From positions 1 through 64,000 of the forward strand of contig CAOKLO010000001.1 in assembly GCA_948469375.1 (NCBI GenBank): a stretch of 64,000 bases of DNA, read 5' to 3'. The position numbers were made by a program, and so were the translations under genes. This stretch comes from an uncultured bacterium (GTDB lineage Bacteria > Bacillota > Clostridia > Oscillospirales > Oscillospiraceae). Of the stretch, positions 37,771-46,507 are shown in pieces (position 1 is the first letter of the stretch; the number at the start of each line of letters is the position of its first letter). The notes under the pieces were generated by a model. The model was not told where the DNA came from. It did no database searches and was given only the letters and a program-made list of their open reading frames with translations.

Positions 37771-38700
37771 ATGCTCCAGCAGTTTGTATTGGTGGGCGGC
37801 AATGTGCTCACGCTGTTTTTATTGATGTCGGTGGGCTTTGCCTTCGGGCGCAAGGGCCTGCTGTCCGATGTGACGCTGTCCCAAATGTCCCGCATTCTGC
37901 TGTACGTGGTCACCCCGGCCGTCATAATTACCTCCTTCGAGGTGGAGCGCACGCCCGCCCGCCAGTCCCAGCTGCTGATCGGCGCGGCGGTGATGGTCTG
38001 TATGTATCTCCTGTATGCCCTGCTGTCGCTCGTCCTGTTCCGCAGGGAGGACCCGGACCGCCGGGGCATCCTCTCCTTTGCCTCCGTCTACGGCAACATC
38101 GGCTTTATGGGCCTGCCCCTGATCCAATCGGTCATGGGCAGCGAGGCCATGATGATTGCGGTGCTGGGCGTCGCCGGCTTTAACCTGGCCGCTTGGACCC
38201 AGGGCATCACTCTCATCGGCGGGCGGTCCCAGCTCTCGCTGAAAAAGGCCCTGCTCAGCCCCGGCGTGACCGGCCTTACCGTGGGCGTACTTCTGTTTTT
38301 CACCGGGTGGCGGCTGCCCGGACCGGTGGACAGCGCGGCGCGGTATCTGGGCAGCTTGAACACCCCGCTGGCCATGATCGTCATCGGCGGACAGATGGCC
38401 CAGGCCAACCTGCCCACAGTGTTCCGGGACAAAGCGCTTTATCTGGTCTCCGCCGTCAAGCTGCTGGCGCTGCCCGCGCTGACGGCGGCGGTCCTGCTCC
38501 CCTTCCGGCTGGACTGGACGGTGTTCGTCGCCACGGTTATTCTGGCCGGCTGCCCCACCGCCGGAAACACCAGCCTGTTTGCCCAAAGCATGGGCAAGGA
38601 CACCGCCCTGGCCGCCCGTCAGATTACCCTGTCCACCCTGCTGTGCATTCTCACGCTGCCCCTGACGGCGGCGCTGGCCCAAATGCTGGCACTCAAATAG
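37771..38700 (+). CDS. AEC (auxin efflux carrier) family transporter
   Basis: 309 residues from ATG 37771; GTG 37768 is an alternative, both served by GAGAGAGG. Ten membrane helices in the two-times-five pattern of the family. Conserved features are NVLTLFLLMSVGFAFGRKGLL at the N-terminus, ASVYGNIGFMGLPLIQSV (the N-x-G-xx-G-xP crossover motif), LNTPLAMIVIGGQMA and ILAGCPTAGNTSLFAQ. Members move organic anions such as malate; the substrate here is unknown. It is probably co-transcribed with the next gene (24-base gap). Confidence 0.93.
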   Translation: MLQQFVLVGGNVLTLFLLMSVGFAFGRKGLLSDVTLSQMSRILLYVVTPAVIITSFEVERTPARQSQLLIGAAVMVCMYLLYALLSLVLFRREDPDRRGILSFASVYGNIGFMGLPLIQSVMGSEAMMIAVLGVAGFNLAAWTQGITLIGGRSQLSLKKALLSPGVTGLTVGVLLFFTGWRLPGPVDSAARYLGSLNTPLAMIVIGGQMAQANLPTVFRDKALYLVSAVKLLALPALTAAVLLPFRLDWTVFVATVILAGCPTAGNTSLFAQSMGKDTALAARQITLSTLLCILTLPLTAALAQMLALK

Positions 38701-38724
38701 AGCCCTGATTGGAGGAGGTCTCCC

Positions 38725-39915
38725 ATGGAACACACTCAGCTATCCTGGTACGAGCGGGGCCAGCTCTGGCTCCGGCTGGGCCTGCGGGGGGCGCTGACCC
38801 TGGGCGCGCTGGCGCTACTGGTCTGGGCAGTCCTGCCGCTGGCCTCCCTGCTCAGCCCGTTTCTGTTTTCCCTGGTGCTGGCCTGGCTGCTCAACCCAGC
38901 GGTGCGGTGGCTCCAGCGGAAAACCAACGGCTCCCGCAAGGTCATCTCCATGATTCTCGTGATCCTGGTGTTCGCCGTGATCGGCGGCATTTTGTTCGGC
39001 CTGGGCTGGGTGGCGGTGGACCAGGTGCGCTCCCTGTTCGACAACCGCCAATCCCTGCTGGATGAGCTTTTGAACGGCCTGCTGACGGTGGTGAACAGCT
39101 TCCAGCGCTGGCTGGCCGGGCTGGGCGGCGTGGTGCCCGACCAGGTCCTCACCAGCAGCAAGGACCTGATCAACACCGTGGTTGGCTGGATGCAGGAGCT
39201 GGATTTTTCCGGCTGGCTCACTGAGATGGCGGGGCAGGCCCCCTCCATGGCCGCCAACGTGTCCGGCTTCGCCGTGGCGCTGGTGGTGTTCATCATGGCC
39301 AGCTATTTCATCACCGGTGACTATCCCCGGCTGCGCTTTGAGCTCACCGACCGGGTGCCCATGATGGCACGGGACTTTTGCCGCTCGGTAAAGGACATTT
39401 TCATGAGCGCCTTTGGCGGCTATGTAAAAAGCCAGCTGATTTTGTCTGCCGGGGTGTTTATCATCCTGACCATCGGCTTTTTGCTGATGCGTCAGCCCTA
39501 TGGCCTGCTGCTGGCCTTCGGTTTGTCGGTGTTGGACTTCATCCCCATCATCGGCGCGGGCACGGTCATGGTGCCCTGGGCGGTCATCGACATGATCCTG
39601 GCCCAGTACGGCGAGGCCGCCGCCCTCATGGCGGTTTGGGGCGTCATCGTGCTGTTCCGGCGGTTTGCCGAGCCGAAAATTCTGGGCGATCAAACCGGGC
39701 TGTCCCCCATTTTGTCTCTGGTCGGCATTTACGTGGGCATGAAAGTCGGCGGCGTGCTGGGCATGGTGGTGGGACCCCTGCTGCTGCTGGTGTGCATCAA
39801 TCTGGCCAAGTTGGGCATATTCCGCCCCCTGCTGGACGACCTGGCTCTGGCCGCCCAAGACATCAACGCCATTCTGCGCTCCGGGCGGAGGACGGACGAG
39901 GCAACGGAGGATTGA
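38725..39915 (+). CDS. AI-2E family membrane protein (YtvI-like)
   Basis: 396 residues with eight membrane helices. Family signs: the long central extracellular helical part (QSLLDELLNGLLTVVNSFQRW), GYVKSQLILSAGVFIILTIGFLLM, GLSVLDFIPIIGAGTVMVPWAV and EPKILGDQTGLSPILSLVGIYVGMKVGGVLGMVVGPLLLL. Sporulation protein YtvI of Bacillus belongs to this family and the organism seems to be a sporeformer, but the same fold also covers exporters of small molecules, so the exact role is open. GGAGGAGG precedes the ATG. Confidence 0.88.
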   Translation: MEHTQLSWYERGQLWLRLGLRGALTLGALALLVWAVLPLASLLSPFLFSLVLAWLLNPAVRWLQRKTNGSRKVISMILVILVFAVIGGILFGLGWVAVDQVRSLFDNRQSLLDELLNGLLTVVNSFQRWLAGLGGVVPDQVLTSSKDLINTVVGWMQELDFSGWLTEMAGQAPSMAANVSGFAVALVVFIMASYFITGDYPRLRFELTDRVPMMARDFCRSVKDIFMSAFGGYVKSQLILSAGVFIILTIGFLLMRQPYGLLLAFGLSVLDFIPIIGAGTVMVPWAVIDMILAQYGEAAALMAVWGVIVLFRRFAEPKILGDQTGLSPILSLVGIYVGMKVGGVLGMVVGPLLLLVCINLAKLGIFRPLLDDLALAAQDINAILRSGRRTDEATED

Positions 39916-39918
39916 AGG

Positions 39919-39946
39919 GAAGCTGAATCCTTTCAGCTTCTTTTCA
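39919..39946 (+). terminator. Terminator after the AI-2E gene
   Basis: GAAGCTGAA-TCCT-TTCAGCTTC followed by TTTTC. Confidence 0.7.
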
Positions 39947-39983
39947 GCGTAAGTTCAAAATCATTTCGGGCCTGTGACACACT

Positions 39984-40012
39984 TTGGACATAATTATAGC
40001 GTATTGTATCCT
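39984..40012 (+). promoter_or_regulatory. Probable promoter of the HtrA-type protease gene
   Basis: TTGGAC, 17-bp spacer, TATCCT. The leader contains a hairpin GCGGCC...GGCCGC at 40025-40044, well before the ribosome site. Confidence 0.55.
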
Positions 40013-40095
40013 CAGTGACAGGGGAGCGGCCTGGAAACGGCCGCCCCAGCTATCAGAAATGTTCTGAAACGTGGAATTGGAAAGGAGAAACTTCC

Positions 40096-41505
40096 ATGTA
40101 CGATCAAAATGGTTTTGACCACAACGGCGGCTACCACTACAGCTACAGCTCCCAGCCTTCCGACCCCTGGGACCGGTCCCAGCAGACGCCCCCCACTCCG
40201 CCCCAGGCCCCCAAGAAGAAAAAGAGCGGCGCGGGAAGGGCCGTGGCCCTGGTGCTGTGTTGCGCCCTGGTGGGCGGCGGCGCAGGCGTGGGCGGCGCAG
40301 CGGCCTACAGCGCCCTCAACAGCGGCCCAAAGAACGAGTCCATCATCTACCGCAGCGAGGTGGACCCCACCGCCGTGAAGGTGAAGCAGGCCGACGGCCT
40401 CACCCCCATGAGCCTGTCTGAAATTTACGCCGCCTACGCCGACTCCTCCGTATGCATCTCCGTGACCGGCATGGCCACCAACGGCTGGTATCAGCAGCCC
40501 ACCTCCGGGGCGGGCTCCGGCTTTATCATCAGCAAGGACGGCTACATCGTCACCAACTACCACGTGATTGACGGGGCCAACACCATTAAAGTGACGCTGA
40601 ACAACGGCGACACTTACGACGCCAAGCTGGTGGGCGGCGAGGAGCTCAACGACGTGGCGGTGCTGAAAATCGACGGCGTGACCGGCCTGAAGCCGGTGGT
40701 GCTGGGCGACTCCGACGACCTGGTGGTGGGCGAGCAGGTGTGCACCATCGGCAACGCCCTGGGGACCTTGTCCTTCTCCCAGACCTCCGGCTTTGTGTCC
40801 TCCACCGGGCGGGAAATCACCATGAGCGACGGCACCGTGATGAATAACATGATTCAGACCAACTGTACCATCAACTCCGGCAACTCCGGCGGCCCCCTCT
40901 TTGACAGCTACGGACGGGTGGTGGGCATCACCTCCGCCAAGCTGTCCAACAACGGCCAGTCCTCCCAGGCCACCATCGAGGGCATCGGCTTCGCCATCCC
41001 CATCAACGACGTCATCGGCATCGTCACCGACTATATGCAGTATGGTTATGTCACCGGGCGGCCCTACATGGGCATCACCGTTCAGGACGTCACCGAAAGC
41101 GACCAGCAGCGGTTTGGGTTTCCCCAGGGCGCGGTGGTGACCAGCGTGGAGGAGGGCTCCTGTAGTGAAAAGGCAGGGCTCAAGCAGGGCGACGTCATCA
41201 CGAAAATGGACGACACCCAGATCACCGGCATGAACCAGATGATTTCCGTGAAAAACAGCTATAAGGCGGGGCAGACCGTGACGCTGGAGGTGTACCGCTT
41301 CGGCGAGACCTTCACCCTGACCCTCGTCTTTGACGAGCAGGCGAACAACACCCAGAACAGCGGACAGGGACAGGGCCAGACCCAAGACCCCGCCCCCCAG
41401 CAGACCTCCAGCGGCGGTTCCTATGGGAACCAGTACCCTTACGGCGGCTATGGCGGAGACGAGTTCTTCAACAACTTCCCTTGGAGCTACTTCTTCGGAC
41501 GCTGA
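40096..41505 (+). CDS. htrA: Membrane-anchored HtrA/DegP-type serine protease with PDZ domain
   Basis: 469 residues from ATG 40096 (AAAGGAG upstream). A Tyr/Gly/Pro-rich cytoplasmic N-terminus and a KKKK stretch precede one membrane helix (AVALVLCCALVGGGAGVGGAAAY). The trypsin-like domain follows outside the cell: catalytic His156 (VTNYHVID), Asp186 (LNDVAVLKI) and Ser264 (NSGNSGGPLFD). One PDZ domain (YMGITVQDVTESDQ...GLKQGDVITKMDD) follows, then a Gln/Gly/Tyr-rich tail. It degrades or refolds misfolded exported proteins. Monocistronic with its own terminator. Confidence 0.96.
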   Translation: MYDQNGFDHNGGYHYSYSSQPSDPWDRSQQTPPTPPQAPKKKKSGAGRAVALVLCCALVGGGAGVGGAAAYSALNSGPKNESIIYRSEVDPTAVKVKQADGLTPMSLSEIYAAYADSSVCISVTGMATNGWYQQPTSGAGSGFIISKDGYIVTNYHVIDGANTIKVTLNNGDTYDAKLVGGEELNDVAVLKIDGVTGLKPVVLGDSDDLVVGEQVCTIGNALGTLSFSQTSGFVSSTGREITMSDGTVMNNMIQTNCTINSGNSGGPLFDSYGRVVGITSAKLSNNGQSSQATIEGIGFAIPINDVIGIVTDYMQYGYVTGRPYMGITVQDVTESDQQRFGFPQGAVVTSVEEGSCSEKAGLKQGDVITKMDDTQITGMNQMISVKNSYKAGQTVTLEVYRFGETFTLTLVFDEQANNTQNSGQGQGQTQDPAPQQTSSGGSYGNQYPYGGYGGDEFFNNFPWSYFFGR

Positions 41506-41525
41506 GGTCCGGTTCGAGATAAAAG

Positions 41526-41561
41526 GCGCCCTGCCGGAGCATTCCGGCAGGGCGCTCCTTT
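41526..41561. terminator. Bidirectional terminator after htrA
   Basis: GCGCCCTGCCGGA-GCAT-TCCGGCAGGGCGC with TCCTTTG on the plus strand and CCTTTTA on the minus strand; it can also end the small minus-strand gene. Confidence 0.8.
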
Positions 41562-41562
41562 G

Positions 41563-41679
41563 TTACGCGGTCAGCTCAGCCAGCTCCCGTTCCGCTTCGC
41601 CCCGGGTGTCCGCGGAAAAGCAGAACGCGCCGTCCAAATAGACCTCCACATGACCTCTCACAAACTCCATCTCGTACAT
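41563..41679 (-). CDS. Small hypothetical protein (38 residues)
   Basis: ATG 41679 follows GAAAGGAG by about ten bases, and the product MYEMEFVRGHVEVYLDGAFC continues FSADTRGEAERELAELTA. It reads as a small beta hairpin plus a helix (VRGHVEVYLDGAFCFSADT; EAERELAEL). It lies between two terminators and is thus its own unit. The frame can be extended upstream without a ribosome site. No family is recognised; it resembles the many short conserved proteins of Clostridia. Confidence 0.6.
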   Translation of the reverse strand: MYEMEFVRGHVEVYLDGAFCFSADTRGEAERELAELTA

Positions 41680-41767
41680 ACGGGACACTCCTTTCAGGCG
41701 GGGACTGCCTCCCCTGCTTTCTGAGACCAGTATACCTGAAATAGAGTCCAATAAATCGGCACTAATT

Positions 41768-41796
41768 AAGCCCCTCTCTTATGGAGAGGGGCTTTT
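41768..41796. terminator. Terminator at the 3' end of the yhaO-yhaN run
   Basis: AAGCCCCTCTC-TTAT-GGAGAGGGGCTTTTTT. The T-run is on the plus strand; on the minus strand the stem directly follows the yhaN stop with a weaker T-rich end. Confidence 0.65.
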
Positions 41797-41797
41797 T

Positions 41798-43714
41798 TCA
41801 GAGTGTTATCACGGACACATTGTGGGCGCGGGCCCACTCCGTCTCCCGGCTGTGGCAGGAGAACAGGAGGATCTGACGCTCCGCGCTTTGCTCCTTCAGA
41901 AGCTCCAGGGCCAGAGCACACCGGCCGTCGTCGAAGGCGGCCAGAGCGTCGTCCAGCACCAGGGGCGCGTCTGGCACGGTGAGGGCGCACACCGCCAGCC
42001 GGACGGCCAGATAAAGCTGCTCCGCCGTCCCTGTGGACAGGGCCAGGGAGGGATGGGGGAGCGTTTCCCTCTTCCCCGCCGCCTGGGCGGAAAAGTCCCG
42101 AGCCAGAGTGAGCCGGGGCCAGCGGCCCCCGGTGAGGGCACAGAACAGCTCCCCCGCCTTCCGGTTCAGCGCCGGGGAGAACCGCTGGCGCAGGGCGTCA
42201 TTGGCGGCGCCCAGGGCCTCCAGGGCGATGGTCAGGGCGTCGTATTCCTCCAGGCGCTGGGTGAGCTGGGCGTCCAGCTCGCTCCGGCGGTCCTCCAGGT
42301 CCTCCGGCCCGCCCATGTGAGCCAAAATGCCCTCTGTCCGGGCCAGCTCCTTCTGCACCCAGGCCAGCTCCCGCTCCACCGCGCTGAGCTGGGCGGCGGT
42401 ATCCGCTTTGGACTGGACGGGCGGGTAAAGCATTTCCAGCGTGTCGAACAATTGGCCTCCCCGGGCCGCCAGGTCCTCCACCCGGCGGCGGGCGGCGTCT
42501 GCGATGGCGCAGGCCTGGGACAGCTTGGCCAGCTGCTCCCGGTACTCTGCCGCCTGGGTCAGCCAGTCCGCCTCCTCCGGGACGGGAACAGGGGCAAGCT
42601 CATTGATTTGCCGCAGGGTATTTTTCCGCCACCGACGGAAAATGAGCACAACAAGCAGCGCCGCAGCGCCGCTCAAGGCAGCTAGCGGCCAGTTTCTTCC
42701 CAGGAGCCCAGTCAGCAGCATAGCTGCGGCCAACCCACCGCAAAACTGCCCCAACCGCCATTGACTGCGGCGGCTTTTTTCCAACTCTGCGCACCGGATC
42801 TTCCTGCGGCGGTTCTCTTTCTCTGCCGCCTCCCGCTCCCTTTCCTTCTCCTGCGCAAATTTCCACGCCTCCTCCCCTGTCATGGCGCCAAATACCGGGT
42901 GGGGTTTATTCTCGGGAACGGCCTCCTTAGCCTTTTCCCACTCCAGATACGCCTCCCCATAGCGGCGGTTCAGCTCGTGGCGCTCCAGGCGCTCCCAAAT
43001 CTCCAAATCACCTTGGAGCTCCTTCCGCTTTTCCTCCAAACGGGCCAGCTCCTGTTCCGCCTCTGATTTGCGGCTGCGGGACTCGTCCATCTCCCGCAAA
43101 GCGGCGTCCAGCCGGCTCCGCTCTTCCTCCAGCTGGGGGATCAGGCCGTTGGACCGGTTGGACCGGCGGCGGTTGCGCCAGTCCTTCAACGTGCGCTCCA
43201 CGGCGGAATAGGACACATCCTCCTGCCCCGACGTGGCCAGCGCGGACACCCGGGCCTCCAATTCCTTGCTGGCCCCGATGGCCGCGCCCCCCTGTCCCAC
43301 AAAGGCGGAGCGGAGATAGACCTCCTTCCCCACCCCGGTGAGCTGTTCGCCCACATTGGCGGCGGTGAGGCCGGGGACAAGGTCGCCGGTGGCGGTATAC
43401 ACCGCTTTGAACGCGCCAAACGGGTTGGTGCGGGTGGCGGAGCGGCGGATGGTGATGTCTTGACCCTGCCACTCCACTTCCATTTCCCCTGCCATAGGCG
43501 CACCCGACCAGGGCTGATAGCGGGTCTTGTCCGCCAGAAAGCCGGTTTTGTCCCGCTCCCGGGTGTCGATACCGTAGAGCATGGCCTTCAAAAAGCCCGC
43601 CCAGGTGGATTTACCCGCCTCATTGGGGGCGGCGATGACGGTGAGGCCGGGGGCGGGCTCCAGTACGGCGTTGTCCAGCGCCCCAAAGGTGGCGGTCATT
43701 TTCTTGATCCTCAT
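41798..43714 (-). CDS. yhaN: SbcC-like AAA ATPase, YhaN family
   Basis: 638 residues. ABC/SMC-type ATPase with Walker A APNEAGKSTW near residues 29-38, a central coiled coil, and the signature/Walker B end at LSTGTAEQLYLAVRLAVCAL and APLVLDDALAAFDD. A hydrophobic double helix in the middle (GLAAAMLLTGLL...LAALSGAAALLVVLIF) is typical of YhaN and suggests membrane association. With the nuclease YhaO it would form an Mre11-Rad50-like DNA-end-processing pair. It overlaps yhaO by 4 bases. Confidence 0.9.
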   Translation of the reverse strand: MRIKKMTATFGALDNAVLEPAPGLTVIAAPNEAGKSTWAGFLKAMLYGIDTRERDKTGFLADKTRYQPWSGAPMAGEMEVEWQGQDITIRRSATRTNPFGAFKAVYTATGDLVPGLTAANVGEQLTGVGKEVYLRSAFVGQGGAAIGASKELEARVSALATSGQEDVSYSAVERTLKDWRNRRRSNRSNGLIPQLEEERSRLDAALREMDESRSRKSEAEQELARLEEKRKELQGDLEIWERLERHELNRRYGEAYLEWEKAKEAVPENKPHPVFGAMTGEEAWKFAQEKEREREAAEKENRRRKIRCAELEKSRRSQWRLGQFCGGLAAAMLLTGLLGRNWPLAALSGAAALLVVLIFRRWRKNTLRQINELAPVPVPEEADWLTQAAEYREQLAKLSQACAIADAARRRVEDLAARGGQLFDTLEMLYPPVQSKADTAAQLSAVERELAWVQKELARTEGILAHMGGPEDLEDRRSELDAQLTQRLEEYDALTIALEALGAANDALRQRFSPALNRKAGELFCALTGGRWPRLTLARDFSAQAAGKRETLPHPSLALSTGTAEQLYLAVRLAVCALTVPDAPLVLDDALAAFDDGRCALALELLKEQSAERQILLFSCHSRETEWARAHNVSVITL

Positions 43715-44841
43715 GGCCGGACGTCCTCCCCTCCCTCCAGCGCCGCCAGCCCAAACCGGGCGGCCAACAGGAGCCTGTCCCGCTCGGCCGCGCCCGCGCT
43801 GTCCAGACGGGCGCGCAGCTCTTGGAGAAACAGCCCCGTGAGCGAGTCCTCATCCGCTCTGGCCCACAGGCTGGAGGGCAGCGTGGTATGGTCCCGAAGC
43901 TCCACATGGAAAAAGCGGCGCGCGGCCTGGGCGGTGAGGGCGCTCAGCTCCGGGGTGCAGAGGCTCTCGCCGGAGAGGAGGAGACGGACCAGGTCAGGAC
44001 TCTCCTCTTGGGGCAGGGCGGCGGAAAATTCGTTGACGTTCACCGCCTCGACGCGGTACTGGCGCCGGCAGACGGGGACAAATTGGGCCGCGACAGGCTG
44101 AGCGCCCAGGCCGATAGGGGCCATAGGGGGACCATCCGGGGAGGCAATGGTCAGTTGGACGGGCTCGTCCAAGGATACAATCAGGGCCCCCTTGGGCCCC
44201 AACTCGTCAAAGCCCCTCCCCTCGGGACAGCCGGGATAGGCCCAGAGGGTCTTGCCCGCTTTGCCGCTCCCGGCAGCGTGGACATGACCCAGGGCGGCAT
44301 ATGCCGCACCGCTGTTTTCCAGCGATTTGGAGGCAATGGGGGCGTAGCTTCCCGCCGGTCCCACCTCGCCGTGGACGCACAGCAGGTGGCGCTTTCCGTC
44401 CGCCGGGGCAGCAAAGCCCGCCAGCGGGTCGTCCTCCCGGTGGGGCGCGGTGAAGGCGCAGCCGTGGACCACACAATTCAGCCTGGGCAGCTCAAAGGCT
44501 TGCAGTTCAGGCTGTGTAAAGATATGTACGTTGTCAGGCCAGGACACGGCGGCGTAGGGCGACTTGCCGTGGTAATAGTCGTGATTCCCCGGCGCGATAA
44601 GCACGGGCACGGCCATTTCCTCCAAAGCCCGGGCCAGAGCGCGAATCGTCTCCGGATACACCCGCTCCCCATCGAACAGGTCGCCGGGGAGCAAAACCAG
44701 GTCAACCCCCTCGTCCTGCGCCAGCCGGGCCAGCCGGGCGGGAATTTCCCGCAGCTCCCGGCGGCGCTGGGCGCTCTTCGACTGGGGCAGCCCGGACAGC
44801 GGCGAATCAAGGTGGAAATCAGCGGCGTGGAGCAGTTTCAT
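43711..44841 (-). CDS. yhaO: SbcD/Mre11-like DNA repair nuclease, YhaO family
   Basis: 376 residues from ATG 44841 (GGAGAGAACTGAT before it). Metallophosphoesterase motifs in order: HAADFHLDSPL, LLPGDLFDGE, IAPGNHDYY, CVHGEV and ALGHVHAAG. These bind two metal ions in SbcD/Mre11 nucleases. The C-terminal third, ending FGLAALEGGEDVRP, is the capping part. Partner of the YhaN ATPase directly downstream. Confidence 0.92.
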   Translation of the reverse strand: MKLLHAADFHLDSPLSGLPQSKSAQRRRELREIPARLARLAQDEGVDLVLLPGDLFDGERVYPETIRALARALEEMAVPVLIAPGNHDYYHGKSPYAAVSWPDNVHIFTQPELQAFELPRLNCVVHGCAFTAPHREDDPLAGFAAPADGKRHLLCVHGEVGPAGSYAPIASKSLENSGAAYAALGHVHAAGSGKAGKTLWAYPGCPEGRGFDELGPKGALIVSLDEPVQLTIASPDGPPMAPIGLGAQPVAAQFVPVCRRQYRVEAVNVNEFSAALPQEESPDLVRLLLSGESLCTPELSALTAQAARRFFHVELRDHTTLPSSLWARADEDSLTGLFLQELRARLDSAGAAERDRLLLAARFGLAALEGGEDVRP

Positions 44842-44949
44842 ATCAGTTCTCTCCATCCTGTTTCAGGTTGGGAATTGTTTTCGCCGCCGTGTGGGAACGG
44901 GAAGGCCATTACCCACGGCGGAAGCGGATCAACCGTTTCTCCTTCCTTG

Positions 44950-44979
44950 CCCGCTTTTTCTTTACAAAGAAAAAGCGGG
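44950..44979 (-). terminator. Hairpin spanning the murE-like stop codon
   Basis: CCCGCTTTTTCTTT-AC-AAAGAAAAAGCGGG, a perfect 14-bp stem with a 2-base loop. The stop codon TAA (44962-44964) lies in it, so the last codons of the gene form one arm. It resembles other hairpins of this window (58085, 59276). Confidence 0.6.
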
Positions 44980-46488
44980 GCCCTGGGCGTCCAGCTCCCC
45001 CAGGAAGGTCTGGGCGTACTCCACGTCGGAGGGCGTGTCGACATACTCCAGCCCCCGTTTCTGCCGGGTCTCCGCGCCCTTGCCGGTGATGAGGACCACC
45101 GACGGCTCGCGACAGCTCAGCACCGCCTGCCGGATGGCCTCCCCCCGGTTGGGCTGGATATCGCAGGCGCAGGCCACATGGGAGGCAATCTCCTTGCAGA
45201 TGGACAGGGTGTCCTCCTCGCCGGAGTCCTCCTCCGTGAGCACCACCAGGTCGGAGTACTGCCCGGACACCTCCCCCAGATCCCGGCGGCGGTCGAAGGC
45301 CTTTTTGCCGGGACAGCCGAACACAGTGACAATGCGCCGCCCAGGGTACTCCTGCCGGACGGAGCGGAACAGCGTTTCAAAGCTCATGCGGTTGTGGGCG
45401 TAGTCCACAATGGCCGTCACGTCCCCTTGCACGTTGGAGTAAACCTCCATACGCCCCGGTACGCGGGCCCTGCTGAGGCCGTCCAGCACGGCCTTTTGGG
45501 GGATGTTCAGCCCCCTGCACACGGCAATGGCCGCCAGGGCGTTGTCCACATTGAACAGCCCCGGCATGGTCAGACGGTACTGCCCGCTGAGCTGGGCCGC
45601 GTCCACCTGGAAAAGGATGTCGTCCCCCACCTTGCGCACATTGCTGCCATATACGGCCGCGGAGGGGTCGCGCCGGGAAAAGGTCAGCACCGTGCCGCAG
45701 GCGCTCTGGGCAGCGGCCAGCGCTTCCTGGGCGTGGTCGCCGTCCAGATTGACACAGGAAAACTCCGCCTGGGTAAAAATTTTCAGCTTGGATTGAAAAT
45801 AATCCTCAAAATCCGGGTGCTCAATGGGGGAGATGTGGTCGGTTCCGATGTTCAAAAAAGCGGCGGCGGCAAACCGGGTCCCCAGGGTTCGGTGGTACTT
45901 GAGAGCCTGGGAGGACACCTCCATCACTAGATACTCCATCCCGGAGGCCAGGGCATTGGCAAAGTGCTTTTGCAGCTCTAAAGGCTCGGGGGTGGTGAGG
46001 TGGGACTCAAATCGCTCCACCCCGTCCCAGGTGTCGATGGAGGAGATGACCCCGCAGGTCTGGCCCTTTGGGGCCAGGTGCTTGTCCAGAATATACTTCA
46101 GGTAGTAGGCGGTGGACGACTTGCCCTTGGTGCCGGTGATGCCGATGACCTTCAGCTTCCGGGCGGGGTCGTTGTAGTATTTCACCGCCAGCGGAGCAAT
46201 GACCTGCCGCATATCCCGCACCAGAATGCAGGGTAGGTCCACCTGGGGATAGGCCGTCTCGCTGATGTAGGCAAAGGCCCCCCGGCGGGCGGCGGCGGCC
46301 AGATAGTCCGGCTTGAAGTGCGCCCCCTTGCAGAGAAACAGGGTGCCGGGGACCACTTCCTTGGAGTTGTAGGACACCAGCTCCACCGTCCGCTCCAGCT
46401 CCAGCCCCGCCGGCAGGGGCGCGGCCAGTCCGCCCGGCTTGTCCAGCAGTTCGCAATAGTCCCGCAGGGGGAACAGGGTCAGCTCCAT
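44962..46488 (-). CDS. MurE-like Mur ligase with atypical specificity motif
   Basis: 508 residues, three Mur-ligase domains. ATP site GITGTKGKSST (116-126), TTPEPLELQKHF (substrate side), VMEVSSQALKYHR with the carbamylated-lysine region, NIGTDHISPIEH, GRMEVYSNVQGDVTAIVDYAHN and ITGKGAETRQK. In MurE the third residue of the stem peptide is selected by a DNPR-type motif; the aligned place here reads TEEDSGEED (418-426), so neither DAP nor the usual Lys motif is present. It is therefore probably a MurE paralogue that adds another amino acid. It is preceded by a racemase and an ATP-grasp ligase. Confidence 0.8.
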   Translation of the reverse strand: MELTLFPLRDYCELLDKPGGLAAPLPAGLELERTVELVSYNSKEVVPGTLFLCKGAHFKPDYLAAAARRGAFAYISETAYPQVDLPCILVRDMRQVIAPLAVKYYNDPARKLKVIGITGTKGKSSTAYYLKYILDKHLAPKGQTCGVISSIDTWDGVERFESHLTTPEPLELQKHFANALASGMEYLVMEVSSQALKYHRTLGTRFAAAAFLNIGTDHISPIEHPDFEDYFQSKLKIFTQAEFSCVNLDGDHAQEALAAAQSACGTVLTFSRRDPSAAVYGSNVRKVGDDILFQVDAAQLSGQYRLTMPGLFNVDNALAAIAVCRGLNIPQKAVLDGLSRARVPGRMEVYSNVQGDVTAIVDYAHNRMSFETLFRSVRQEYPGRRIVTVFGCPGKKAFDRRRDLGEVSGQYSDLVVLTEEDSGEEDTLSICKEIASHVACACDIQPNRGEAIRQAVLSCREPSVVLITGKGAETRQKRGLEYVDTPSDVEYAQTFLGELDAQGPAFSL

Positions 46489-46507
46489 GGTAAAAACCTC
46501 CGCAAAA

